This document shows, in pieces, positions 54,666-64,000 of a stretch of DNA of 64,000 nucleotides (the first letter of the stretch is position 1; each line of letters begins with the position of its first letter). Position numbers and translations under genes: made by a program. The notes below the pieces were generated by a model, which had not been told where the DNA came from, searched no databases, and worked only from the letters and a program-made list of their open reading frames with translations. The stretch comes from Notolepis coatsorum (lineage: Eukaryota; Chordata; Actinopteri; Aulopiformes; Paralepididae). Location: the NCBI GenBank assembly GCA_963971535.1, contig OZ020589.1:86255796-86319795 (forward strand). The letters run 5' to 3'.

Positions 54666-54950
54666 ATGTAGTACCCTGTAGTGCCATGTAGTACCATGTA
54701 GTACCCTGTAGTGCCATGTAGTACCCTGTAGTACCCTGTAGTGCTATGTAGTACCCTGTAGTACCCTGTAGTACCCTGTAGTGCCATGTAGTACCCTGTA
54801 GTGCCCTGTAGTACCATGTAGTACCATGTAGTACCCTGTAGTGCCATGTAGTGCCATGTAGTGCCATGTAGTACCATGTAGAGCCATGTAGTACCCTGTA
54901 GTGCCATGTAGTACCATGTAGTACTCTGTGGTACCATGTAGTACCCTGTA
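54666..54950. repeat. decamer tandem repeat (GTAGTACCCT / GTAGTGCCAT)
   Basis: About 28 copies of a 10-bp unit, TAGTACC(C/A)TG alternating with TAGTGCC(A/C)TG, within the LINE 3' UTR. Confidence 0.95.
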
Positions 54951-54975
54951 CCCTAACTAAACTAGACAGATTAAT

Positions 54976-56127
54976 CTAAAGGTCAGTCCCCGACCAGGTG
55001 AGATCAGGGTAGGTTGAAGGAGAGAGAGAAAAGATGAGTCTTAAGCAGGGATTTAAAAGCTTCGACAGAGCAGGCGCCCCTGATGACGGCAGGTAATTTG
55101 TTCCACAGGTAGGGAGCGCGGTAGACAAAGGCTCTGTGGCCGGCGGATTTCTTTTTAACCCTAGGGGTCGATAGAACAAGCCCCGCATTTTGTGAGCGGG
55201 CGAGTATCGGGAGATGAGATCGGATAGATAGAGCGGTGCAAGCCCATTTAAAATTTTGTAGGTGAGGAGTAGCACTTTAAAATCAGAACGGGCTTAGATA
55301 GGAAGCCAGTGTAGGGCGGACAAAACTGGTGTGATGTGATAAAATTTTCTAGTTCTAGTTAGTATCCGTGCAGCCGCATTTTGCACGAGTTGAAGATTTT
55401 TGATGCTTGAATTAGGTAGGCCTGAAAAAAGTGCATTACAGTAGTCCAGACGTGATGAGACAAAAGCATGAATCAGGGTTTCAGCATCAACCAGAGTTAA
55501 AATGGGGCGTATTTTTGCGATATTACGAAGATGGAAGAATGCAATTTTGGTGACATTTTTTATATGTGCATTAAATGAGAGGGAGGAATAAAAAATTACT
55601 CCGAGGTTTTTTATGGTGGAGCTCTGGGATACATGACAGGTATCAAAGTTGAGGGAGATGTCCTGAAACAGGCCTCTGTGGTTTGGGTGGCCAACAATTA
55701 ACATCTCAGTTTTATCTGCATTAAGGAGTAGAAAGTTTTGCGACATCCATTTTTTGACGGCAAGCAAGCAGGCCTCAAGGTTTTGTAGTTGGGAGGAATC
55801 ATTTGGCTTAATAGGTATATATAATTGGATGTCATCAGCATAAAAATGAAAGTTTATGCCAAATTTGCGTATGATATCGCCGAGGGGTAGCATGTAAATT
55901 GAAAATAGCAAAGGGCCCAGGACAGAGCCTTGTGGGACACCACATTGCACTGGAAGGGTCTCAGATGTTAAATCATTATAGACCACCCAGTGTGTTCTAT
56001 CAGTTAAATAGGATTTAAACCAAGCTAGTGCGAGACCCCGAATGCCAACATGATTCTCAAGCCGACCTAGAAGAATCGAGTGATCGATAGTGTCAAAGGC
56101 TGCACTGAGATCAAGCAATAAGAGCAC
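54976..56127 (-). pseudogene. LINE reverse transcriptase, one in-frame stop
   Basis: RT motifs: 'LLLDLSAAFDTIDH', 'GVPQGSVLGPLLF' and 'YADDIQLYI', then 'SRLDYCNALFSGLP' and 'VLSALHWLPI'. A TAA at 55294-55296 stands directly after 'HWLPI'. The frame continues unchanged with 'LLLTYKILNGLAPLYLSDLI' to the C-terminus. The protein is therefore complete from RT onward except for one nonsense codon. The endonuclease is absent. Confidence 0.85.
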
Positions 56128-56971
56128 AGAAGTGAGGTTTGAGTCAAGAGAGAGCAGTAAGTCATTTGTGACTTTGGTAACCGCTGTTTCGGTGGAGTGT
56201 AAGGCTCTAAAGCCAGATTGAAATGATTCATTAAGATTATTGTTTGATAATTGGTCAGTGTTACGAAGGATCAGATTAAACCGAATATATATATTTATTG
56301 ATTGATATATATTGCATAATATTTGTATATCGTTTGATATCCCTTGTGTATTCCTTGTACATATACACGGAATATCCCTTTAACCCAGTACAGACCATAA
56401 TATTTCGTCCTCCTATTGGACAGCGGTCCCTTAGGCGCCATTGCCATACCCCCAAGGTCTGGTTCAAAGTCACCGCCAAAGACTTGCCTGGACATGAACG
56501 GCTCTGCGCAAGGATACGAGACAGGAATAGGGCTGGTACTAGTTTGTTCACTTAACGTATAAATACGGCGCAGGTGAATACAGAAGTTAAGTTACCCAAT
56601 AAGTTGAAGCCTCACCCACGATACAACGTGCGGTGAAGTATGGCCTGTTTGGCCCCAAATAGAGCATTGAGACCGCGTGCGAATTAATAACTGAAGTATC
56701 AGAGTTTAACGCTGTACCGTCGAGTTCGACCTATTCTATTAATTCAGTAATAGTCTATTTATGTATAGTGTATCGTGCGGCTACCATTTACATTTACATT
56801 TAGTCATTTAGCTGACGCTTTTATCCAAAGCGACTTACAAGTTCTGTGCGACAAGACAGCAAGAAGGGTATAACTCTATCAGCTGAGTAACAATGTTCAT
56901 CAAAGTGTTGCGTGTTACAGTGTAGGTTAGTTTATTAGGACAAGTGCATGACATTAAGGTTAGTCGGGGTT

Positions 56972-57002
<31 letters not shown>

Positions 57003-59927
57003 TCATTTCAGATAATGGTTGAAGAAGTGAGTCTTTAGTCGACGGCGAAAGATTGGACGGGATTCGGCTGTCCTAACTGGGATGGGTAGTTCATTCCACC
57101 ATTGTGGGGCAAGGACTGAGAATAGGCGGCTTCTCTTTGATGACCCTCCGGGAGCTTGGATAGGAGTAGATCTGAGGCGGCCAGAAGACGCAGAGCGTAG
57201 GGGTCTTGAGGGTGTGTAGTTAGAGACCATTGACCGGAGGTAGGCGGGAGCGGTTCCCTTTGCCGCACGGTATGCTAGGTCGAGGGCCTTGAAGCGGATA
57301 CGTGCAGCAATGGGGAGCCAGTGCAGGTCCCTAAGAAGTGGGGTGACATGGGCTGACTTCGGTAGGTTTGAGATCAGGCGGGCCGCTGCATTTTGAATGA
57401 GTTGAAGAGGCTTGGTGGCAGTGGCCGGGAGGCCAGCTAGCAGTGCGTTGCAGTAGTCGAGGCGGGAGATGACTGTTGATTGGACGAGGAGTTGGGTGGC
57501 TTCTTTTGTCAGGAAGGGGCGTATCCTTCTGACGTTGCTCAGGAGGAATCTGCAGGTTCTGGTTGTCGCTGCGATGTGAGCAGAGAAGTTCAACTGGTCG
57601 TCGAGGACAACACCAAGGTTCTTGGCGGTCGGCGACGCGGTCACAGCTGCATTCTCGACTGTGATGGAGAGGTCGGTCAGGGGGGAGGATTTGGCCGGCA
57701 GGTGGAGCAATTCTGTTTTGCTTAGGTTCAGTTTGAGGTGGTTGGTCGTCATCCAGGCGGAGATGTCGGACAGACAGGCCGAGATCCGCTCAGAGACGTG
57801 GATATCTGAGGGAGGGAAGGAGAGGAAGAGTTGAGTATCATCGGCATAACAATGATATGAGAAGCCATGAGATGTGATAATGTTACCCAGTGATTTAGTG
57901 TAGAGGGAGAAGAGAAGGGGTCCTAGGACCGAGCCCTGGGGGACACCCGTCCGGAGGGGGCGGATGGCCGACAGAGTCCCTCTCCATGACACTTGGTAGG
58001 AGCGGTCATTGAGGTATGATGTCAGCCATGTCAGCGCAGATCCAGCCACTCCCATTCCTGCGAGGGCCGCGAGGAGGATCTGATGGTTGACTGTGTCGAA
58101 GGCTGCAGATAGATCTAGGAGAATCAGGACAGAGGAGAGGCCTTTCGCTTTTGCTAAGTGAAGTGCCTCTGTGACCGCAATGAGGGCCGTTTCTGTGGAG
58201 TGGCCAGTCCGGAAGCCAGACTGATTGGGGTCTAGGAGGTCATTCTGTAAGAGATAAGCAGTAAGTTGGTTGGATACAGCACGTTCAAGTGTTTTAGAAA
58301 GGAAGGAGAGAAGAGAGACAGGGCGATAGTTGGCTATGACGGTGGGGTTCAGGGTTGGTTTTTTTATGAGGGGCGTGACTCTGGCTTGTTTTAGGGAGGT
58401 GGGGACCACCCCCGAGTTGAGTGAGGAGTTGATGGTTGCAGTTAGGAATGGGAGGATGTCCGGTGCTATGGTCTGGAGGAGTGGGGAGGGTAGCTGGTCC
58501 AGCTGGCATGTAGTCGGACGGTTCGACGTTACCAGTGTCAGGGTCTCGGCTTCTGTAATGGGAGAGAAAGATGACAGAGTGAAGGATGAGGTTCTCAATT
58601 CAGCGTTTGGAATGGGTGGGGGTTGGGAGAAGGAGCTGCGGATGTTCTCCACTTTTTCCTCAAAGAAGATCGCAAAGTCTTCGGCAGAAAAAGATGAGGG
58701 AGGAGGAGGTGGGGGGGGAGTGAGGAGGGAGGACATGGTAGCATGCAGTTTGCGAAGATTCTTGGCAGAGGCCTCGATCCTATGGTGAAAGAAAGAAGCT
58801 TTGGCATTAGTAATGGTTTTGGAGAATGTTAACAAGAGGTTGTGATATGTGTCGATGTCAGCAGTGAGGCGTGACTTTCTATACTTCCTCTCAGCCGCTC
58901 TCAGGACCTGTCTTTGTTCTCTCACTGCATCCGTCAGCCATGGACTGGGTGGGGAACGGCGGGCAGGTTTCTCAACGAGGGGACAGAGCTTGTCGAAGGA
59001 GGTTGCAAGGGCTGAGAGGAGGGTGGAGGTTGCCATCTCTGTGGGGAGAGCAGAGAAGGTGTCACTCAAAGGTAGAGCGGATATTATGTCAGAGGAGAGG
59101 GTGGAGGGGGATAGGGAGGGCAGGTTGCGTCTGAGTGAGACGGTTTGAGTTGGGGTGAAGACTTTTCGGTTAAGCATGAGAGTTAGTGAGAAGGATATGA
59201 AGGAATGGTCAGATACATGTAGGGGAGTTACCGTGGTGTTAATGATGCTGGAGTTACGGGAAAATATGAGATCCAAGGAGTTGCCTGCTTTGTGGGTGGG
59301 AGGCATGGCAGTGGGAGTCAGGTCAAATTGTTGTAGGAGGGAGACCACTGGGACCGACTGAGATGAGTCAGGCAGGTTGAAGTCGCCCAATAGAAGGAGC
59401 GGGGTACCATCTTCCGGTAAGGAGCTTAGAAGCATGTCCAGCTCATCTGTGAAGTGATCGAGGGGACCTGGAGGGCGATAGAGTGTAACAATGGTGAGAT
59501 TGAAAGGATTAGAGACAGATACTGCATGATATTCGAGGGAGGAGAGTGACAGTTCTGGGAGTTGCATTAGGTTTGTAGCCCATGAAGGAGATGTCATGAG
59601 GCCAGTGCCTCCACCCCGTCTGGAGGGTCGAGGTGTGTGAGTGAAGTTATAGTTTGTAGATAATGCTGCAGGTGTTGACGAGTTATTGGGGGTTATCCAG
59701 GTCTCAGTTAGAGCCAGGAGCTGCAGATTTAGACTATGGGCGTAGGCAGTAATGAAGTCAGCTTTCTTGACTGCTGATTGACAATTCCATAAGCCTCCCT
59801 GTACTGTGACAGGTGTATTAGTGGCTGTAGGAGGGTAGGAGAGATTAGCCGGGTTGCTAGCAAACTGGCGTGGATGGGTTGATTCTGTTCTTGAGGAGCA
59901 GATTGTGGATATAGGTATGAGGCACAT
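57003..59927 (-). CDS. L2 endonuclease-reverse transcriptase, 974 residues
   Basis: This single protein performs target-primed reverse transcription. Endonuclease domain: 'TETW' (74-77), 'YRPPG' (150-154), 'LLGDFNLPD' (around 181-184) and 'SDHSF' (239-243). A proline run and charged linker lie at about 400-440. RT domain: 'LLDLSAAFDTVNHQ' (605-611 core), 'GVPQGSVLGP' (661-670) and 'YADDTQLF' (694-697 core), then 'SRLDYCNALLAGLP'. It has a C-terminal 'WWNELPIPVRTAESRPIF' and ends 'FFNHYLK'. No stop or frameshift is present and the target duplication is perfect, so the copy may be competent. The start ATG at 59927 is the first in frame after the 5' UTR; earlier starts were not seen. Confidence 0.93.
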   Translation of the reverse strand: MCLIPISTICSSRTESTHPRQFASNPANLSYPPTATNTPVTVQGGLWNCQSAVKKADFITAYAHSLNLQLLALTETWITPNNSSTPAALSTNYNFTHTPRPSRRGGGTGLMTSPSWATNLMQLPELSLSSLEYHAVSVSNPFNLTIVTLYRPPGPLDHFTDELDMLLSSLPEDGTPLLLLGDFNLPDSSQSVPVVSLLQQFDLTPTAMPPTHKAGNSLDLIFSRNSSIINTTVTPLHVSDHSFISFSLTLMLNRKVFTPTQTVSLRRNLPSLSPSTLSSDIISALPLSDTFSALPTEMATSTLLSALATSFDKLCPLVEKPARRSPPSPWLTDAVREQRQVLRAAERKYRKSRLTADIDTYHNLLLTFSKTITNAKASFFHHRIEASAKNLRKLHATMSSLLTPPPPPPPSSFSAEDFAIFFEEKVENIRSSFSQPPPIPNAELRTSSFTLSSFSPITEAETLTLVTSNRPTTCQLDQLPSPLLQTIAPDILPFLTATINSSLNSGVVPTSLKQARVTPLIKKPTLNPTVIANYRPVSLLSFLSKTLERAVSNQLTAYLLQNDLLDPNQSGFRTGHSTETALIAVTEALHLAKAKGLSSVLILLDLSAAFDTVNHQILLAALAGMGVAGSALTWLTSYLNDRSYQVSWRGTLSAIRPLRTGVPQGSVLGPLLFSLYTKSLGNIITSHGFSYHCYADDTQLFLSFPPSDIHVSERISACLSDISAWMTTNHLKLNLSKTELLHLPAKSSPLTDLSITVENAAVTASPTAKNLGVVLDDQLNFSAHIAATTRTCRFLLSNVRRIRPFLTKEATQLLVQSTVISRLDYCNALLAGLPATATKPLQLIQNAAARLISNLPKSAHVTPLLRDLHWLPIAARIRFKALDLAYRAAKGTAPAYLRSMVSNYTPSRPLRSASSGRLRSTPIQAPGGSSKRSRLFSVLAPQWWNELPIPVRTAESRPIFRRRLKTHFFNHYLK

Positions 59928-60180
59928 TGTGGTGTCAAGAGTGGTAGGAGGAGGTTGAAGGGGCTAGGGAGGAAGCAAGATAGTAGGGAAATAGCAGAGT
60001 GGGACGGGAATATGGGATTATGGTGTACTTAGCACTGGGTGGATCGGTGGATCCCTCTGCGGTGAACTCCAGGAAAACTCCTCCTCTTTGTCCCTCTTCG
60101 TTTCTCGACGCTTCGCTGACGCTATGCCAGCAAGTCTTTAAATCACTATCACTAATTACTGATGAGTGACACCTGCAGCA

Positions 60181-60746
60181 AAAGGCCACACCTCCAGTTT
60201 CTGTCAGCTGGGTGAAACTAATTACAAACAATTTCCACAACACAATTTAGTCACACACTTCAAAATGATGTACACAGTATTCAGTTAAAAGATCCTACCC
60301 TCTCTGCTGTTGTCCTCAGAATGAATCCAACAGAGAAAAAGCTGGTATTTAAGCAGAAAAACTGTCACAAGTGCCCACTTAACTACATGCACAAAGGCCA
60401 CACCTCCAGTTTCTGTCAGCTGGGTGAAACTAATTACAAACAATTTCCACAACACAATTTAGTCACACACTTCAAAATGATGTACACAGTATTCAGTTAA
60501 AAGAGCCTACCCTCTCTGCTGTTGTCCTCAGAATGAATCCAACAGAGAAAAAGCTGGTATTTAAGCAGAAAAACTGTCACAAGTGCCCACTTAACTACAT
60601 GCACAAAGGCCACACCTCCAGTTTCTGTCAGCTGGGTGAAACTAATTACAAACTATTTCCACAACACAATTTAGTCACACACTTCAAAATGATGTACACA
60701 GTATTCAGTTAAAAGATCCTACCCTCTCTGCTGTTGTCCTCAGAAT
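60181..60746 (-). repeat. 212-bp tandem units at the L2 5' end
   Basis: AAAGGCCACACCTCCAG begins at 60181, 60393 and 60605 (step exactly 212). The array ends at the target duplication, so it belongs to the LINE rather than to the LTR. The position is that of a 5' UTR/promoter, like the monomer arrays of some mammalian L1 families. Confidence 0.88.
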
Positions 60747-61556
60747 GGCTACCGTTCTACAGTGACCAGCATCACCAACGTTTCCTCGTACCAGCTAGTG
60801 TGCTTATCCAGGCTGGGCAGCTTACCCTGGCGCTTTCACCCGAGGAGCCCTAGACGAGGACCGTGTGGACATGTACACTGGATAATCTACCCGACGACTA
60901 CATAGCCCTTTTCGGCTGGATTATATTTGCTTTGGTACTGTAATTGATGGAGCGGAGAATCGCCTACACCCACAATTGTGTGGGATTTACCCTGTGAGGA
61001 GCAACGTCGAGCCCGCCTCTCAGAAGCCTGAGGCTGGCTAGCTTTCTTCCATGCGGAGCTGCATGCCACGGAGAACAGCTGTTATTCGTCTGCGGATCAA
61101 GAGATTATTGCACCGTCTCCTGTACTTGGAGTCTCTCTATTCATCGTTGACCCAGACTCTACTACCGACAAATCCTCTCCCCTTGCTGGCTTACAACCGG
61201 AGGGACCATACCAGTATCTCCCGCTGCCTTACTATTGTACCATAGATATAATTCCTAAGATACAGGTGGTATTCATTATCTCCTGCGTAATATGAGAATG
61301 GACATACGTTATTGATTTGCTTACGCACATCCCTTGCCTTATAAGTGCACCCTACGCAAAGTATTGTTATATACTATCATTGCTGCTAATAAATATTCTT
61401 AAACCCAGTTTTGTGTGGAACCAAGTCATTGTGGGAAGTGTTCATCTAAGATACCTGTGTACTGTATGGCCAGTAGTAATGTACATAAGACAGTAGTGGT
61501 TTAATGATACCATACTTATATAATACAGTCAGGGAATTGTACCCCTCAGTTACAAT

Positions 61557-61572
61557 TGTCCTTCGAGCCGGA
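61557..61572 (+). promoter_or_regulatory. degenerate tRNA-Tyr primer-binding site
   Basis: TGTCCTTCGAGCCGGA follows the LTR end by two bases. Compared with 24432-24448 it lacks one G of TGG, so pairing with the CCA end of tRNA-Tyr is weakened. Confidence 0.8.
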
Positions 61573-61614
61573 TGGTAACTAGCGTAATATTAATATAGTA
61601 GTATTAATATTGAC

Positions 61615-64000
61615 ATGGCCAATGATGAACACTCCACAAACGGTTCTCCTAAAATAGATCGCCCGCAGCGTAGACGGCAGACACCTCAGTACTTAGAGGA
61701 TTACGTTGCCAGTATACTACCTAGCTTTCTACAGACGTTAAACGCGGAAAAAGTAGATAGTAAAATTATGTCCAACCCTACCGACCAGGCTACCCCGCCA
61801 GTAGAGACCCTAGTGGGTTCTAACATAACTGACCAAGCTCACGGTGGGGACCAGGAGGGACCTGACATGACTTTACCCCACGCCAAGACCGAAGAAGTAG
61901 TCCCCGGAGAGCTCCAGGATAAAGAAAGCCCTCCAGGGATGGAACCCGACCCACCACAAGAAGAGACGCGCACCCCGGAGATGGATCTCCTCAGTACGCG
62001 ACAGGAGAACGGATCTCCAACGAGTACTACCAGGAGCCTCACCTCAACCAGCGTCTTCCCCCAGCGAGGCGGACAAGATGCTGGCGCAGGCCTTCGTCGC
62101 CAGCCTGGCAGCCTCAACCGAGCGCGATCGACTCCAAGCACAGACGCTTAGAGAGCGCGAACATTCTTCCATGGAACAAGAACGCTTCCACGCGAAACTC
62201 CAAGCGCAAGCCCTTAGTGAACGCGAACATTCCGCGACCGAACGAGAGCGCTTTCAGGCGCAGCAACGGAGTGACGAAGACCGCATACGCCTAGAGACTA
62301 GACGCCTCCAGACGGAAGAGAATATGGAAAGAGACCGCGCCGAAGCCCAGCACGCCGCCGCCGGTGCCCAACGGGAAGCAGAGCGCGACCTCGCTCTCAC
62401 CAAGCACGAAGCCGAGCGCAACCGATTACAGGCGCGGATGATGGAGCAGCTGATTGCCAGGGTAACCCCCCCTCCCTCCGCACGGGGCTCCAGGGCCTCG
62501 TCAAGACAAGGGTCAAGGGCACCCTCCCCTACCCGATCAAGCGACCCTGAGCCCGGCGACCAGAGAGAGCCTATACCCCTCTCCGAACCCCTTCCCCGAC
62601 CGGTCCAAGCGAGACCCAGCAACAGGGAAGAACCGGCCTATACCGCGGAGAGGCTAAATAGACGACTACAGGATCTAGATGACCTGCCAGAGGAAGAAGA
62701 AGAGGGAGAGGAGGAGAGTCAAGCCCAACAGCATCACCGTACTCCACAGGACCAGGAGGTCCAGTACAGCCCAGACTTTACCCCCGCGGCTCTGCGCTAC
62801 AGACCCCCGACTCAATTCACGGGTGAGCCTGACGCACGACCAGCCCCGAGGAACAGCACCTGGGTACGCGGGCCTTGGTACCCAGCAGGTACCAGCCCAC
62901 CACGACACGTAAGAGGAGACTCGCCTAGGAGGCCTCTCCTCCAACGCTCGCCGATGTGCCAGCCATCCATGGCATCGTACCTTGGCACACCGACGTTCCC
63001 GGACTTCACACACGAGAACAGAGCACAGTACACAGAGCTACGAATGTGCTTAGAGACAATGATGTCCGATGTAACTGATGAACCGTACAAGTATGCTATC
63101 CTACTCAAGCACCTCAAGGTGCCCCGAGCGCACAATATAGCGCTGGCATATTCCACCTCTACTACCCCATACACCGCGGCTCTAGCAGCACTCGACCAAC
63201 GATATGGACGCATATGGGACTACGTAATACAAGAGATAAGGAATATTGACCGTCTACCCCCAGCCACAGACAATCGCTCACTCGATGACCTGTCTATCAA
63301 GGTACAATCCCTGGTAGGGATGCTGGGGGCGCAAAAGGAAAAGGGTATGCACGAACTGTATGCGAACTCTAATGTTGAGAGGATTTTAGAGAAGCTTCCG
63401 CCCGCCCGACAAGAGCGCTTCAGGCGGCAAAGAGACCACCGTGATCCTAACGGTCCCGAGCCATCCCTCCTAGACCTAGCCGACTTCCTGGCGAGAGAAG
63501 TCAACAGCCTACGGTTGGATACGTTCGTGCGGAGCACACCAAGCTCCAGAGAGGGACCTAGGAGAGCAAACGATGGCCGCAGACTGGTGACCGTTATGCA
63601 CCAAGCCGAATCAGTACCGAGCAACAAGACCCACAGTACCCCCTCGATGAAAGAGAAGTGGAAGATTGTATGCCCGTACTGCGAAAAGGAACACTGGCTG
63701 TCACACTGTGACACGTTCAAGAAGATGACCGCCGACGAGGTGAGTCCATGGATAAAGTCCAACCGACGCTGTTACAGATGTGCGCGCAGTCACATGGCAG
63801 CCGATTGCCGCTTAAAGAGAGGTGTAGTCGGTGTGACGGAGCCCACTTGGACGTCCTACATGACAGTAACAGAAGAAAGCCTGCACCCTCAAGCAGCACA
63901 AAGGCAAGTGTTATGTACATTGACCCCGCCAGCAGCGGGGGCGCCCGGGTGCTCTTGAAGGTGGTCCGCGTAACATTGAGTTACGAAGACAAGGTCATGG
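61615..64000 (+). pseudogene. BEL gag-pol, frameshifted, partial
   Basis: It starts 'MANDEHSTNGSPKIDRPQ' at 61615. The corresponding ATG of the first element (24491) is out of frame there, so this copy shows the ancestral start. The first frame runs to 62151, but the family sequence continues from about 62045 in another frame (from 62078, 'MLAQAFVASLAASTERD'), so there is a frameshift near 62045. Gag features follow: a heptad-like 'REREHS' region, 'YTELRMCLETM', and zinc knuckles 'VCPYCEKEHWLSHC' and 'CYRCARSHMAADC'. A second frameshift near 63820 disrupts the last knuckle. Protease and beyond are outside the window. Not functional. Confidence 0.88.

Larger units (their letters stand above)
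53474..56258 (-). mobile_element. LINE (L2/Jockey group), 5'-truncated
   Basis: The 3' terminus is at the left with a tail of (GATTT)n, seen on the plus strand as AAATCAAATCAAATCAAATT. The 3' UTR contains GC-rich near-repeats (53985-54250, 'GGGACATCCGGCATTCCGG') and a decamer array. The coding part runs from 56258 down to 54976. It ends at the right where the second BEL LTR begins. Confidence 0.8.
56786..60746 (-). mobile_element. L2 LINE, full length with intact ORF
   Basis: It inserted into the BEL LTR with a perfect 7-bp target duplication GGCTACC (56779-56785 and 60747-60753). The 3' end (left) has ATTTAC repeats and the tail 'TTAGTCATTTAGCTGACGCT'...'ATCCAAAGCGACTTACAA', common in fish L2 elements and their SINEs. 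A run of about 28 T lies at 56973-57001. The 5' end (right) is 2.7 units of a 212-bp repeat. An intact 974-codon ORF lies between. It is the youngest complete LINE here. Confidence 0.92.
56259..64000 (+). mobile_element. second BEL/Pao element, split by an L2 LINE, truncated by window end
   Basis: The 5' LTR consists of 56259-56785 and 60754-61554 (about 1.33 kb without the LINE). It starts TGTTACGAAGG and ends CAGTTACA. The primer site and gag follow. The family is the same as 23022-32095 but clearly diverged, and it carries at least two frameshifts. The 3' LTR is beyond the window. Confidence 0.9.

Overview
The window is repeat-dominated DNA from a vertebrate, almost certainly a teleost fish. 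The evidence is the set of families present: L2- and Jockey-group LINEs with fish-type 3' tails, BEL/Pao and Ty3/Gypsy LTR elements, several hAT elements, a PIF/Harbinger transposon, tRNA-derived SINEs, very long (CT)n/(GT)n arrays, and spliced exons with GT-AG introns. I cannot name the species. There is one 200-base assembly gap (50175-50374). Only one locus looks like a host gene: the 3' part of a gene resembling the fish SAMD3-like uncharacterised family (48215-51907). Everything else I can identify is mobile or tandemly repeated DNA.

Layout. 1-840 holds a decayed LINE tail, and 842-2952 is unrecognised. Three hAT-type elements follow, each bounded by an 8-bp target duplication: 2961-4139, 5651-6833 and 7870-9714. 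The last of these sits inside a LINE relic (7335-9955). From about 9960 to 33000 lies one PIF/Harbinger transposon. Its transposase gene (four exons, 10637-12098, +) is converged upon by its MYB-like partner gene on the minus strand. That partner gene is now scattered from 32792 down to 12199. It has been broken by two copies of a short interspersed element, by an 18.4-kb LTR element (13840-32284, target duplication ATGTC) and, in an intron, by a hAT MITE (12550-13406, target duplication ATTACAGG). The LTR element has no coding capacity. One of its LTRs contains a 1.4-kb composite insertion; the other contains a 5'-truncated LINE (19935-22990) and a complete BEL/Pao element (23022-32095, target duplication AGGTG). 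Removing the insertions in order restores each older element, so relative ages can be read directly.

33064-34555 is an internal fragment of the L2 LINE whose full copy lies at 56786-60746. 35030-39155 is a Ty3/Gypsy element (3' LTR plus pol with two stop codons), cut off at 39156 by a truncated BEL-type LTR. 40240-42540 is unassigned repeats with two long CT arrays and a G-rich block. 42891-47256 is a full-length but inactivated LINE, itself interrupted by another LINE tail, inserted into a 99-bp tandem repeat. 48215-51907 is the host-like gene, with a SINE, a hAT copy plus gap, and a hAT MITE in its introns. Its last exon has seeded a downstream tandem repeat. 52268-53473 is a SINE and a 415-bp tandem duplication. 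53474-56258 is a 5'-truncated LINE (minus strand). From 56259 to the end is a second BEL/Pao element, diverged and frameshifted. Its 5' LTR is split by an intact full-length L2 LINE (974-residue ORF, 7-bp target duplication) that carries 212-bp tandem units at its 5' end.

Functionally the genes form mobile-element cassettes: transposase plus MYB-like DNA-binding protein (Harbinger), gag-protease-RT-RNase H-integrase (BEL, Gypsy), and endonuclease-RT (LINEs). The L2 LINE at 56786-60746, the BEL element at 23022-32095 and the Harbinger transposase are the best-preserved. I found no bacterial-type operons, CRISPR arrays or rRNA genes.
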